From Shewanella morhuae (lineage in GTDB: Bacteria; Pseudomonadota; Gammaproteobacteria; Enterobacterales; Shewanellaceae), in assembly GCF_900156405.1 (NCBI RefSeq), contig NZ_FTNN01000003.1, positions 333,778 to 397,777 of the forward strand: 64,000 nt of DNA. Reading direction: 5' to 3'. Positions within the stretch are counted from its first letter, which is position 1. Every line of letters starts with the position of its first letter. The notes below the pieces were generated by a model that ran no database searches, was not told where the DNA came from, and worked only from the letters and a program-made list of their open reading frames with translations. A program made the position numbers and the translations under genes. Positions 29,430-39,163 of this stretch are shown here, piece after piece.

Positions 29430-31307
29430 ATGAAAAAAATAATAAATATCTTAATGATAAGTTTATTAGTCACCGCCTGTGGTGAACCAAGCGCCACCAA
29501 CACTGAAACGCCCGCAACGAAGCTAGGCGAAAACACCACCACAGCTGGGCACAGCCTAAATTTAAAACAGCAATTAACCGTAATCACTCAACACTATTTT
29601 GCCCTCAGACCAGAAATTGCCACCTATTTTGGCGTCTCCGATATTGATGCGGGTAAAAACATCATGTCTAAACTTACAAACTACAGTCCATCTGGTGAAA
29701 ACCACCGGCGCAAAGGCCTTAACGCAATATTAAATGAGCTAAATGCCATTGATACTGCGACACTCAACACTTCAGAAAATATCAGTCTTAATGCTATAAA
29801 GTCAGAGATTAAAGGCGCACTGTTACCTGCCAAGGCCGTGGCTTACGGTACTGTACTAGGTGAATACGGCGTATGGTTTTTACCTTATACAGTTAGCCAT
29901 TTATCAGGGCTGCATATTGAATTTCCTGGTTATATGGAAGATAAGTTTGCTGTAAACAATAGTGCTGAAGCGAAGGCGTATTTAACCCGTTTAAGCATGT
30001 ATCCTGCGGCGATGGGCACGTTGATCGATAAATTAAATTTAGATGCACAAATGGGAGTGATCCCACCTGATTTTGTCATCGATAAAACGATTGCCAGCTT
30101 ACAGCAACAACTCAATGGCATGGCCGCTGAGCATCCACTTGTCACCAGTTTTAACGAAAAATTACTGACTGCAGAGGTAACAGACCGTGAAGCACTAGGG
30201 CAATCGGCCGCCGAATTGGTCGAAAGCAAATACTATCCTGCTACGCGCCAACTGATTTCCGCACTCAACAATATACGCCCGAAGGCATCACATAATGCTG
30301 GTATCGGACACTTGCCCCAAGGCAAAAAACTATATCAAACCATGATTCAGCATCTGGCGAACTCAGATAAAACTGCCGAACAAATTCATCAACTTGGTCT
30401 GTCTGAAGTGGCACGCATTTGCACAGAAATGGACGGTTTACTAAAAAAGGTCGGCTATAACGAAGGTACTGTAGGCGAGCGCATGCAGGTGCTATTAAAC
30501 GACCCTCAATATTTATACCCAGATACGGCTGAAGGTAAACAACAGTTACTGGCCGATATTCATGCCGATCTTGCACAGGTAAACGCCAAACTGCCGCTGT
30601 GGTTTAGCCATTTACCGGCTCAAGAAGTCGCAGTAGAAGCAGTGCCGGATAGTCGTGCAGCATCAACTAGCGGTGCACTTTACGATGCCCCATCGCAAGA
30701 TGGCTCACGTAAAGGAACATTTTGGATAAGCTTGTACGATATGGCCGCATTACCCTCTTACTCGCTGCAAACTTTAACCTACCACGAAACTAACCCTGGC
30801 CATCATTTGCAAACACTCATAGGTTTGTCAGACCAGTTACCACTACTCAGTAGCATTTTTTACTCTAATGCCGCTGGCGAAGGCTGGGCTTTGTACGCCG
30901 AACGCTTAGCATCCGAAATGGGTATTTACGCTGACAATCCCATCAACGATATTGGCCGCTTACAATCGGAACTACATCGCGCGGTGCGTTTGGTGGTCGA
31001 TACAGGTATACACGCTAAAGACTGGAGCCGTGAACAAGCAATTGATTACATGGTCACAACTGAAGGTATTCATCTTTCCGAGGCTACGGCTGAAATCGAA
31101 CGCTACGTGGTTTGGCCTGCTCAAGCATTGGGTTACAAACTCGGCGAGCTAAAAATTATCGAGCTACGTGAAAAAGCTAAACAAGCTTTGGGGGATAAGT
31201 TTGATATCAAAGTGTTCCACGACCGCCTGCTTGAAAACGGCGCTTTACCATTAGATTTGATGGAGCAAAAAATTAATCAGTGGCTAGCTTCGGTTAAAGC
31301 AGTCTAA
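29430..31307 (+). CDS. DUF885 family lipoprotein, probable metallopeptidase
   Basis: 625 residues. The N-terminus has a lipobox (LLVTAC, Cys17), so it is probably lipid-anchored in the envelope. The DUF885 domain spans most of the rest. HETNPGHHLQ begins at residue 452; HExxPGHH is the zinc-site motif seen in this family, and GEGWALYAERL follows about 35 residues later as the expected third-ligand region. These proteins are thought to be zinc carboxypeptidase-like enzymes, but substrates are mostly unknown. It is a single gene with a hairpin terminator downstream. Confidence 0.85.
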   Translation: MKKIINILMISLLVTACGEPSATNTETPATKLGENTTTAGHSLNLKQQLTVITQHYFALRPEIATYFGVSDIDAGKNIMSKLTNYSPSGENHRRKGLNAILNELNAIDTATLNTSENISLNAIKSEIKGALLPAKAVAYGTVLGEYGVWFLPYTVSHLSGLHIEFPGYMEDKFAVNNSAEAKAYLTRLSMYPAAMGTLIDKLNLDAQMGVIPPDFVIDKTIASLQQQLNGMAAEHPLVTSFNEKLLTAEVTDREALGQSAAELVESKYYPATRQLISALNNIRPKASHNAGIGHLPQGKKLYQTMIQHLANSDKTAEQIHQLGLSEVARICTEMDGLLKKVGYNEGTVGERMQVLLNDPQYLYPDTAEGKQQLLADIHADLAQVNAKLPLWFSHLPAQEVAVEAVPDSRAASTSGALYDAPSQDGSRKGTFWISLYDMAALPSYSLQTLTYHETNPGHHLQTLIGLSDQLPLLSSIFYSNAAGEGWALYAERLASEMGIYADNPINDIGRLQSELHRAVRLVVDTGIHAKDWSREQAIDYMVTTEGIHLSEATAEIERYVVWPAQALGYKLGELKIIELREKAKQALGDKFDIKVFHDRLLENGALPLDLMEQKINQWLASVKAV

Positions 31308-31665
31308 GCGTAATTAGCTGACACCTAGCACGCCGCTCATAACTCATCGCACCGCAATGACATGCATCAATATTGACGCTGTACATACAAAAAAGGGGCA
31401 ACCGCTATCTCGGTTGACCCTTTTTTATCGTGCTGGCCAGATACTCATATTCACGTTTTGGAAGGTTTGAGAAGACTTATTCTTGCTCCGGCGCGTTTAT
31501 TTCTGTTAGCGATAAATAGGCAATAAAAACAACTTATCGCTCGTGCACAATAAAAGCGCTAAACAAGTACATCTATCAACAATGAATAAAATTACCCAAG
31601 AAAAAATGGAAATCCAACAACAATCTAGCACTGTCTCTAGGTGATATTTTATAACTTTAAGCTCA
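31308..31665. other. intergenic region with a terminator
   Basis: It contains the terminator of the DUF885 gene (31388-31426) and otherwise A/T-rich sequence up to the stop of the next, leftward gene. I see no reading frame or repeat. Confidence 0.6.
31388..31426 (+). terminator. terminator of the DUF885 gene
   Basis: AAAAAAGGGGCAACCG pairs with CGGTTGACCCTTTTTT around a 6-base loop, with one G/A mismatch. It ends in a run of six T, 81 bases past the stop. Confidence 0.85.
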
Positions 31666-32094
31666 TTAACTATGACTAACCTGCAAGCGTTTTGCTTTGC
31701 GCTGCAATAACCAAAATATGATTAACACCCCAAAAGAGGCAGTAAAGGTGGTCAACGTCAGTGCAAAACCTTTAAATGACAGTAAGTTGAAGTTAATACC
31801 ATCAAGTACCAGCACTGCTAAACCAAGTGGCATTTGGATAAAGACAGCGGCAAACCAATCGAAGGGAAGTGTAGGAAATATCCTGTGGTAAGCATAAAGC
31901 ACTAGGCCCGCAAGCAATATCAGTAAACCCGCATCATGAGCCGCTAACAAAAGATACTCCGCACTGTTTTGGGTAATATCTGGTGCGCCGCTCAGCATGT
32001 CTAACATATAACCCGCACTAGCGACTAATGAGAAGCTGATAAAACTCAATAAAGCTAATAAAATACCAAAACCAACAGCAGGTAAATATTTCAT
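31666..32094 (-). CDS. small four-helix membrane protein, unrecognised
   Basis: 142 residues with four hydrophobic segments: about 7-30 (GFGILLALLSFISFSLVASAGYML), 48-68, 80-98 and 105-130. The C-terminus is basic (LQRKAKRLQ), which places it in the cytoplasm. I recognise no family motif. It is monocistronic, in the inner membrane by inference. Gene boundaries are supported by ATG 32094 and the lack of other frames. Confidence 0.65.
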   Translation of the reverse strand: MKYLPAVGFGILLALLSFISFSLVASAGYMLDMLSGAPDITQNSAEYLLLAAHDAGLLILLAGLVLYAYHRIFPTLPFDWFAAVFIQMPLGLAVLVLDGINFNLLSFKGFALTLTTFTASFGVLIIFWLLQRKAKRLQVSHS

Positions 32095-32476
32095 TTAATC
32101 TCTCTCTTATTGCCCATAAAATTTCCCCGCATTACCCAAAAAAACGACGGTCTACGCAACATAAGGTAGAAACGAGGCGCTAACTACAATAGCAGCCTAA
32201 TTTTCCCTTAGCTATTAAGACCATAGTCTTATGTTCGTCACAAAATAGGGCGCGAAAAAATAGATAAAATGCAGTATCAAGCGCGGGCTTTCTCAGATGT
32301 TCAGCAGATAAGCTTTTAAAATTATTAGATTAATCAAATTTCAATTTTACCGCTTAGTGATATCGACCACAATTTGCCCATCTACTTGGGCGAAATAGAC
32401 TAGCCAATATTGCCAATAACGCTTAGGATCGAGGTAGCACTTTTTTAGCCAACATATTGTGGAGTATCAAAACATT
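32095..32476. other. intergenic region, nothing clear
   Basis: This is the region between the divergent membrane-protein gene and mtnC. I see only a short hairpin, TAAGAC-CATA-GTCTTA, near 32216-32231. No gene, repeat or riboswitch-like structure stands out. Confidence 0.5.
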
Positions 32477-33157
32477 ATGGGTATCAGAGCCATAGTCGTA
32501 GACACAGCAGGCACCACGACAGACCTAAACTTTATCCAAGATGTACTATTCCCCTATTCTGTCAAAGCCTTGCCAGACTTTTTAGCGCAGAACCAACACA
32601 ATGTATTGGTTGAAAACTGTATTTGTGACACCCGAGAGATCGCATTAGAACCCAATGCCGACTTAGCCCGCGTCACTGAGATTTTACAGCAGTGGGTTAA
32701 TGAAGATCGTAAGGCCACACCGCTCAAAACCCTGCAAGGGTTAATCTGGAAGCAAGGCTACGCACATGGTGAATTTACTGGGCATATTTTCCCCGACTTT
32801 ATTGAAGCCATAAAACGTTATAGCGCGCAAAATTTGCGTATTTACAGCTTTTCATCCGGCTCTGTTGAAGCGCAAAAACTATTATTCAGCCATAGTGACG
32901 GCGGCGATTTAACCGAGATGTTTAACGGCCATTTTGATACCCGAACGGGCCATAAATCAGACAAACAGGCATACTGTAATATCCTCAACACCATTAGTTT
33001 AAGCCCCAAGCAAGTGCTGTTTGTGTCTGATGTGATTGAAGAATTAAAGGCCGCTGAAGCCGCGGGCATGATGACCTGCCAAATGGTTCGCGATAGCCAT
33101 CAACGTACTGGCGAGTGCTACAAAATCAGCAGCTTCGATGAGCTGATTATTGACTAA
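32477..33157 (+). CDS. mtnC: acireductone synthase (enolase-phosphatase E1)
   Basis: 226 residues from ATG 32477; the frame also runs from GTG 32459, but the family starts [16 protein letters not shown]. It is a HAD-superfamily hydrolase: motif I is VVDTAGTTT (7-15), motif II is [11 protein letters not shown] (about 123-133), and [18 protein letters not shown] (about 177-194) carries motif IV acids. It enolises and dephosphorylates 2,3-diketo-5-methylthiopentyl phosphate in methionine salvage. No other salvage gene lies beside it in this window, which is unusual. Confidence 0.93.
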   Translation: MGIRAIVVDTAGTTTDLNFIQDVLFPYSVKALPDFLAQNQHNVLVENCICDTREIALEPNADLARVTEILQQWVNEDRKATPLKTLQGLIWKQGYAHGEFTGHIFPDFIEAIKRYSAQNLRIYSFSSGSVEAQKLLFSHSDGGDLTEMFNGHFDTRTGHKSDKQAYCNILNTISLSPKQVLFVSDVIEELKAAEAAGMMTCQMVRDSHQRTGECYKISSFDELIID

Positions 33158-33186
33158 TTCAGCCCTGCTGGGGTTTAGCTCATAAC

Positions 33187-33230
33187 GCATATAAATAAAA
33201 GCGACCTCCAGGTCGCTTTTATTTATATGC
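33187..33230. terminator. bidirectional terminator after mtnC
   Basis: A 20-bp perfect stem (33187-33206 with 33211-33230) with loop TCCA; the GC core is GCGACC/GGTCGC, and A/T arms give U tracts in both directions. It separates mtnC from the convergent gene whose stop is at 33234. Confidence 0.9.
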
Positions 33231-33233
33231 GAA

Positions 33234-34337
33234 TTATTTACCCGCCGATTCACGCGGAAATGCGGCCGAGATACACTTTTTTACCTCAAAACGATAACCG
33301 TAATCTGCATTTTTGTCTGGCGTGATTTGCAGAATCTCGTAATCATTTAATTCGACCACATTCGACTCTGCAGGCTTCTCACAACGTGAGCGACTATTGG
33401 CCTCAAGCGCAAAAGCAAAGGTTGCCAGCCACTGCCGCATCAGATATTGATATTGTGCTCGCAGTGACGCATAGGTTTGCTTGCGCTCCTCTTCTTCGCG
33501 TTTTTCTTCAATCACTTCAGTATTTTGCGGCGTTGATATACGGTCTAACTTATCATCTTCTTGCTCAGGCTTTATTTTAGCTAGCTCAGCAATCGGCGCG
33601 GTGAGTACATCGGTCGCATTGGGCAGCAGCTCTAATGTTGGATCGCTAGGGTTATGTTCTGAGACTTGTTGAGCTGTACTAATAAAATCAGTCAACGTCG
33701 CCTGAATGCGGGTTTCAAGATCAATTAATAGGCTCAAATGGTATAGCACCACCGTCGCCAACACGATACGGATCAAAAAAGTCGTTTTACGAAATGAAGT
33801 ATGCGAGGTGATGTGTAATGATTTAATTCCCAAAGGCTTGAGCAAAAAAATCATCACTAAATAGGCTGGAATAATCAACTGCAATGCCAGCAGCACAACC
33901 GCACTCACCATCAAAAACCACGCGGGCATATAAAGTAAAATCGCTAAGTTATGGGTATAGTTGAGGTCACTTGCCGACACACCAATCACTTCGTTCACGA
34001 TTGCGCCAGACCAACCTAAAGCAAAGTTGGCAATAATGGCATAAAACAGCAGTAACACCGCTTTGCCCGCCAAGCTGTGCCAGACTCGCTCAAACACAGG
34101 CCAAAATTCAACGGCCATCGCTATCACGGCAATCACAGCGACCATGCCCATCAAATCGCCACTGAAAGCTAATATCAAGGCAATAAGATATAACTTTTGT
34201 GCAAAGGATAGCCGAGCAATGCCTTGGCTGATGTAACGCCATAGCTTGCTCAATCCTAATTGGAGCTTACTCGGTGACGGAAAAGTCACTTGCCGCAAAT
34301 ATTCGCGAACAGATTCAGCATAACCACTCAAATTCAT
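33234..34337 (-). CDS. multi-pass membrane protein with coiled cytoplasmic part, unrecognised
   Basis: 367 residues. Five or so hydrophobic segments lie between about 48 and 215 (for example LYLIALILAFSGDLMGMVAVIAVIAMAV and FLMVSAVVLLALQLIIPAYLVMIFLL). They are followed by an acidic, charged stretch (about 258-290, EEKREEEERKQ) and a soluble end. I recognise no family. The N-terminal 40 residues are amphipathic. It is monocistronic, probably an inner-membrane protein. Start ATG 34337 is supported only by frame length. Confidence 0.65.
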   Translation of the reverse strand: MNLSGYAESVREYLRQVTFPSPSKLQLGLSKLWRYISQGIARLSFAQKLYLIALILAFSGDLMGMVAVIAVIAMAVEFWPVFERVWHSLAGKAVLLLFYAIIANFALGWSGAIVNEVIGVSASDLNYTHNLAILLYMPAWFLMVSAVVLLALQLIIPAYLVMIFLLKPLGIKSLHITSHTSFRKTTFLIRIVLATVVLYHLSLLIDLETRIQATLTDFISTAQQVSEHNPSDPTLELLPNATDVLTAPIAELAKIKPEQEDDKLDRISTPQNTEVIEEKREEEERKQTYASLRAQYQYLMRQWLATFAFALEANSRSRCEKPAESNVVELNDYEILQITPDKNADYGYRFEVKKCISAAFPRESAGK

Positions 34338-34737
34338 AATTAATTTTTTGCTCCACTAACGATTAAGCGCGCATCAATGGCCACTGTAATAAACCAGACC
34401 AGTGACGATCGTCATCCCAACGGCTCTAGTAAATGGCTAACAACGACTCACATTTAGTCTAAAACACAATACGATAAACAAGACTATTTCATGACGCTAT
34501 TCAAGGCAGTTTAGATAGGCTTAATAATAGGTAACCTGGTTTCTTTTATCGCCAAAAAAATTGTCGCCATCACATCTCAATAAAGGTAACTTACCATAAC
34601 TATTTAAAAACGTTATTAATATTTATTAAACTCGCCATTGTTAATAGTAGTTGCTGTACGGGACAAGCCTTGTCGTTGCTATTTTATACTGCTAGTCTGG
34701 CTGCCTTAAACGAACGTTTCAACTAGAGATTTTCATC
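34338..34737. other. intergenic region, nothing clear
   Basis: 400 bases between the divergent membrane-protein and thioesterase genes, mostly A/T-rich. I find no reading frame, repeat or terminator, and name no promoter. Confidence 0.5.
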
Positions 34738-35214
34738 ATGGAACAGATACAAGAACACCCACAAAAAGGTGCACAACAGCAGGCAATGGAAAAGTTTCTT
34801 GCAATCAATCCCATCGTCACTCAAATCCCCGTGGCATGGGGCGAAATGGATGCTCTGCAACATGTGAATAATGTGGTTTATTTCCGCTATTTTGAGACGG
34901 CGCGTATCGACTTTTTTAATCGCCTCTTTCCGTTAGATAGCTTATATAAATCAGGTATTGGCCCTGTGATCAGCGAAAATCAGGCCCGCTATAAACGCCC
35001 AGTGACCTTCCCCGATACTCTATTAGTGAGTGTCAGCATTAGCGATATTCACAGCGATAGATTTACCATGCATTATCAGGCTTTTAGTAAACAGCAACAG
35101 GCTGTGACAACCCTAGGGACTTCCGTCGCGGTGATGTTCAACTTTAGAACAGGCAAAAAGGCCGAGTTACCCGTAGAACTACTGTCGATCCTCAAACAGC
35201 ATGAACTTGCTTAA
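34738..35214 (+). CDS. hotdog-fold thioesterase
   Basis: 158 residues, single 4HBT-type hotdog domain. QIPVAWGEMDALQHVNNVVYFRYFETARIDFF (about 33-64) holds the acidic catalytic residue in the MDALQHVNN motif, as in acyl-CoA thioesterases of the YbgC/FcbC type. The acyl chain is not predictable. Cytosolic. It is separated from the next small gene by about 70 bases on the same strand. Confidence 0.85.
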   Translation: MEQIQEHPQKGAQQQAMEKFLAINPIVTQIPVAWGEMDALQHVNNVVYFRYFETARIDFFNRLFPLDSLYKSGIGPVISENQARYKRPVTFPDTLLVSVSISDIHSDRFTMHYQAFSKQQQAVTTLGTSVAVMFNFRTGKKAELPVELLSILKQHELA

Positions 35215-35282
35215 GCGCTAAGCTATCTGCGCCCATAGATAAATTATCAGCACACTTTAAGCCATACCTTGAGGAAGCATGT

Positions 35283-35546
35283 ATGTCAGATAACGAAAAT
35301 ATCGAGATAGCCATTGAACATCAAAAGGATAGACAGCGTTTTATTATCCCTGTCGATGGCTATGAAGCCGTGTTGGAATACCAATTATCAGGCAAGGATA
35401 TCGATTTTAGCCGCACCTTTGTCCCCAACGAACTGCGCGGTAAAGGCCTTGCCGAACGCTTAGTTCGCCACGGACTTAAATGGGCCAAAAGCCAAGATTT
35501 GGCTACCCAAGCCAGCTGCTGGTATGTGCAGAAATTTTTGAAATAA
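35283..35546 (+). CDS. small GNAT-fold protein (YjdJ type)
   Basis: 87 residues. VPNELRGKGLAERLVRHGLKWAKSQ (about 47-71) is the acetyl-CoA-binding loop and helix of the short COG2388 (YjdJ) type, a half-size GNAT domain. Substrate unknown; eukaryotic members act on small amines. Same direction as the upstream thioesterase and convergent with the HPP gene. Confidence 0.85.
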   Translation: MSDNENIEIAIEHQKDRQRFIIPVDGYEAVLEYQLSGKDIDFSRTFVPNELRGKGLAERLVRHGLKWAKSQDLATQASCWYVQKFLK

Positions 35547-35565
35547 TCCGTTTACAGTAACGTTG

Positions 35566-36114
35566 CTAAATCCAATAAACAGGGTAATGGCGCTTAGGAT
35601 CGGTGGAGAGGTTATTGACCACCAGCGCGACCAATAAAAGTAATACTGAGCCGAGGAACACTGGCATTAGCGCGTAGAGAAAACCGAGTTGATGCACGTT
35701 TTCACCGCCAATCACGGCAATCAATGCCGTTGCGCCGCCCGGTGGATGAAGAGTACGTGTGAGGTACATTAACGCGATAGATAGTGATACCGCTAAAGCA
35801 CAGGCAAGCACCATATAATCTGTAAACAGCTGATAAACCGCAACCCCAATTAATGCTGACAACACACTGCCACCGATTAAATTACGTGGCTGTGAAAACT
35901 CTGCCAGGGGTGCGCCATACACCAGTACTGCCGATGCTCCGAACGAGCCAATCACAAACATAGTACCCATCGGGTTTACACTGATATAGAAAGCAAGGCT
36001 AGCAACTAGGTAGATACCACAAAATGCGCCAACCCATGACCACACTATTTTCTTAAGTGGTTGTCTAGGTGGGCAAATATCTTTAGAGCGCATGCGGGTA
36101 AAGTAAAATCTCAT
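35566..36114 (-). CDS. HPP family membrane protein
   Basis: 182 residues with about five membrane segments. TRTLHPPGGATALIAVIG (about 119-136) contains the HPP motif that names the family. Plant and cyanobacterial members have been linked to nitrite transport into plastids; the role in proteobacteria is not settled. The stop is 20 bases from that of the convergent GNAT gene, with no clear terminator between them. Confidence 0.85.
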   Translation of the reverse strand: MRFYFTRMRSKDICPPRQPLKKIVWSWVGAFCGIYLVASLAFYISVNPMGTMFVIGSFGASAVLVYGAPLAEFSQPRNLIGGSVLSALIGVAVYQLFTDYMVLACALAVSLSIALMYLTRTLHPPGGATALIAVIGGENVHQLGFLYALMPVFLGSVLLLLVALVVNNLSTDPKRHYPVYWI

Positions 36115-36198
36115 TATGTTAATCCGGGCTGAATATCATCAATGCATTACAGATGAGTGATCTGCATCACAGTTCGCGGGCGCCAAATTAACGTTAAA

Positions 36199-36222
36199 TA
36201 AGCGCAATTGCAATTGCGCTTA
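36199..36222 (-). terminator. 24-bp perfect palindrome past the thioesterase stop
   Basis: TAAGCGCAATTG (36199-36210) is followed directly by its complement (36211-36222). Read leftward it continues into TTATTTAACG. It lies 18 bases beyond the stop of the gene at 36241 and fits a terminator. Confidence 0.7.
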
Positions 36223-36240
36223 ACCAAGATTAGCGAAACA

Positions 36241-36651
36241 TTAAATAATTTCACCTTGCAAGCCCGTTAGCACTGCGCGGATATCCTCTGAGATAGGACA
36301 ACTTTTTTCGCTGCTGTAGTCGTAATGCACTAGAGTCGTCTTGACCTCTGCCGTCTTATTTCCCGCCTGCCAACAGGTTTGTGTCACTTCAAAGCTGCTA
36401 TTACCGATACGACTCACATAGGTTTTCACCGTCACGTCTTTACCGTAATAAGTCGGGGCAATAAAAGCGACAGTAAACCCAGCAACAATAAGATTCCAAT
36501 GCTGTAAATCCAACTCTGGATTAAATATCTCAAAGATAGGTTGACGCGCCGCTTCACACCACACAGGAATGACCGTGTTGTTGATATGACCGAGTCCATC
36601 GGTTTCGGTAAATCTTGGGGATATTTCGAGGCTGTATTCAGTAACTGACAT
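36241..36651 (-). CDS. hotdog-fold thioesterase
   Basis: 136 residues from ATG 36651, with AAGGAA six bases upstream; the frame also runs from GTG 36657. It is a single hotdog domain with RFTETDGLGHINNTVIPVWCEAARQPIFE (about 13-41); the TDGLGHINN motif has the catalytic acid of acyl-CoA thioesterases. A second copy of the fold lies at 34738-35214, but the two differ too much for recent duplication. Cytosolic, acyl specificity unknown. Confidence 0.82.
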   Translation of the reverse strand: MSVTEYSLEISPRFTETDGLGHINNTVIPVWCEAARQPIFEIFNPELDLQHWNLIVAGFTVAFIAPTYYGKDVTVKTYVSRIGNSSFEVTQTCWQAGNKTAEVKTTLVHYDYSSEKSCPISEDIRAVLTGLQGEII

Positions 36652-36876
36652 GTACACTTCCTTTTTTATTGTTATTTATAAATCAACTACAGGGTAATTT
36701 AAGTTTGACGGGTGACCCCTGATGGCTGAACAGGGTTTGGTACAATGTTATCTATCGTGAAAACTATTGGCGACTTTAATTAAGTAGTCACAGTCATATT
36801 TATACATAGCCTAACAGACCCAAACGTCCAAACAAACCCAAAACAGGCCTAGCTCAGCGCTTAAAATGAAAAACAA

Positions 36877-36897
36877 AAAGGCCGCATAGCGGCCTTT
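36877..36897 (-). terminator. terminator of the acyl-CoA ligase gene
   Basis: AAAGGCCGC (36877-36885) pairs with GCGGCCTTT (36889-36897), loop ATA. Read leftward a T-rich run follows. It is 19 bases past the stop. Confidence 0.88.
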
Positions 36898-36916
36898 AGT
36901 AACAACTACTTAAGAA

Positions 36917-38725
36917 TCAGTTGTTGTACATTGCATTAATTTCGTGAGCATATTTATGGTAAATCATCTTACGCCGTAACTTAAGTGTTGGGGTGATTAA
37001 CCCTGCTTCCATCGAAAACGCATCGGGCAATAGAGTGAACTTTTTGATCTGCTCAAAACCTGCTAACTCATGCTGTAACTGCTTCAGACGTTGCTCAAAA
37101 TGCGCGACTACGTGGCTGTGGCGTAGTAATTCTAAAGGTGATTCATACTTAAGGCCCTTGTCTTTTGCCCACGTTTCCAGAGACTCAAACGCAGGCACAA
37201 TCAAGGCGGTCACATAGTTACGAGCATCGGCAATAATGGCCACTTGTTCGATAAAAGGACAACAGCCGACAGCACCTTCAATTCTTTGAGGCGCAATGTA
37301 TTTACCGTTGGAGGTTTTCATCAGCTCTTTAATGCGGTCGGTAATAAATAGGTTACCGTTAGCATCTAAACGCCCTGCATCACCGGTTTTTAACCAACCA
37401 TCCTCAAAGGCGGCGGCGGTATCTTCTGGGCGATTGTAATAGCCACGCATCACAGCGGCGCCGCGCACGAGGATCTCGTCATCTTTACCCAGTTTGATTT
37501 CAGTTTCCAGCAAAGGTTGGCCATTTGAACCTGGCACACGATTGTCTAAAGTGTTGCAGGTCACTGTAGCGTTGGTTTCTGTCATGCCATAACCACATAG
37601 CACTGGAATATTGATAGCGTGGAAGAAGTTACCCACATTAATATCTAAGGCCGCACCACCGCAGGGCATAAACTTCAGCCGGCCGCCAAGCACTGTGTGC
37701 AACTTGCTAAATACGAGTTTATGCGCCACACGCCCTTGTAGTGATAGCCACAATCCACCTTTGGCGCGACCCTGAGCAACTTCAAACTGCCGTTGACCGA
37801 TACGCATTGCCCAAGCAAACAGCTTTTTACGGCTAATTGGTGATTTGGTGACTTTATCTTGTACGGCGCTGTAAACTTTTTCGAGGAAACGCGGCACTAC
37901 ACACAAAGTATGTGGACGTACTGCGCTAATTGCCTCTTTTACTCTTTGGGTATTTTGCAAATAGACGTTATGACCGCCGCGGCACAAAACGTAAAAACTC
38001 CAACTGCGTTCAAACACATGGCTCAAAGGTAAAAATGCCAAAGATACATCACCACTCTGAAAAGCCAGTTTTTGATCGTGTTGGCGTATAGTCGAAGCCA
38101 TGTTGCGGTAATCCAGCATCACGCCCTTCGGATCGCCTGTCGTGCCTGATGTATAAATTAGGGTGAGTAAATCGTCGAGATTAGTCGCTTGTAGACGTTG
38201 ATTTAGTTCGGCCTTCTGTTCAGCCTCCAGCTCATCGTTAGCTGCTAGTAAAGTGTCTAAATGCCAGTGTTGCTCAACCGTATTAGCCGCAAGAGCCACA
38301 CTGGCATCGAATACAATGACATGCTCTATACTGGGACATAATTTTTGTAGATCACAGGCCATCGCATATTGCTTAGCATCATCCACAAAGATGACTTTAG
38401 CGGCGGCATCGTTAACGATAAAACTCGCCTGCTCAAGGGTACTGGTGGGATAAATGGGCACCACAACGGCACGACTTTTGAGTGTACCAATATCGGCACA
38501 GGTCCACTGCGGGCAGTTTTGCGCCAAAATAATACAACGGTCTTGCACTTGTACGCCGAGTTGAATCAACACTTGTGCAATTTTACTGCTAATGTGATCG
38601 AATGCTTGCCAGCTTACCTGATACCAAGGCGCAGCCATTTCGAAACCTTCCAGCGCGATAGCATCCTTTAAAGACTGACTCTGCTGCTGTAATAGTCGAA
38701 TAACATGATATTGTTCGAGAGACAT
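36917..38725 (-). CDS. AMP-forming long-chain acyl-CoA ligase
   Basis: 602 residues from ATG 38725 (AAGGTG eight bases upstream; the frame runs 15 codons further). It is an ANL-superfamily enzyme: the P-loop LTLIYTSGTTGDPKGVMLDY (about 188-207), CGYGMTETN (about 350), and the YNRPEDTAAAFEDGWLKTGDAG block with the conserved Asp. The C-terminal domain has GKYIAPQRIE. It activates fatty acids as acyl-AMP then acyl-CoA, for uptake or lipid turnover, and is FadD15-like in form. It is divergent from the TAP hydrolase. Confidence 0.9.
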   Translation of the reverse strand: MSLEQYHVIRLLQQQSQSLKDAIALEGFEMAAPWYQVSWQAFDHISSKIAQVLIQLGVQVQDRCIILAQNCPQWTCADIGTLKSRAVVVPIYPTSTLEQASFIVNDAAAKVIFVDDAKQYAMACDLQKLCPSIEHVIVFDASVALAANTVEQHWHLDTLLAANDELEAEQKAELNQRLQATNLDDLLTLIYTSGTTGDPKGVMLDYRNMASTIRQHDQKLAFQSGDVSLAFLPLSHVFERSWSFYVLCRGGHNVYLQNTQRVKEAISAVRPHTLCVVPRFLEKVYSAVQDKVTKSPISRKKLFAWAMRIGQRQFEVAQGRAKGGLWLSLQGRVAHKLVFSKLHTVLGGRLKFMPCGGAALDINVGNFFHAINIPVLCGYGMTETNATVTCNTLDNRVPGSNGQPLLETEIKLGKDDEILVRGAAVMRGYYNRPEDTAAAFEDGWLKTGDAGRLDANGNLFITDRIKELMKTSNGKYIAPQRIEGAVGCCPFIEQVAIIADARNYVTALIVPAFESLETWAKDKGLKYESPLELLRHSHVVAHFEQRLKQLQHELAGFEQIKKFTLLPDAFSMEAGLITPTLKLRRKMIYHKYAHEINAMYNN

Positions 38726-39163
38726 AGGTGACTCACCTTTTAGCTTACAAGTGTACCGCTTTTTTCGCATTCTACCTGAAGGCTAAATAAAACCTAAGAG
38801 TTTTTGCTCTAATCTTGTGCAAATGCAACCTAAATCACGCTATAAACATTCAGTTAGGTTTGTATCACGCCTGCCTTTTAATGCCTTTTCTTGCACAAAA
38901 TCAACACAATCCGTCCTATTAACATCAAGAATCTATCCGATATAAAGTAACTATTCAGTGAACCATTACGCCACAAAAACAGCACAGATAGACACTCACC
39001 ATTAATCGTACGCTTTGGTTCGTATAATGGTTTGTAGGTAAATTATCCACGACTAACGTTGACATTTAAAAGCGCTAACATTAGCTTCACACACTATATT
39101 AATGCATTGATATAGTTATAATTAAACAAAAGTTCCTCCTGAACAGCAAAAAGGAAAGCGCTT
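38726..39163. other. divergent control region with three AACCTAA half-sites
   Basis: The 7-mer AACCTAA occurs at 38791-38797 and 38827-38833, and inverted (TTAGGTT) at 38854-38860. The latter two form an inverted pair 20 bases apart. They lie 66-135 bases before the ligase start. This could be an operator for a fatty-acid regulator, but I cannot name one. Confidence 0.35.

Noticed and set aside
33044..33253. 69-codon minus-strand frame
   Set aside because: It overlaps the mtnC end and contains the 20-bp terminator stem.
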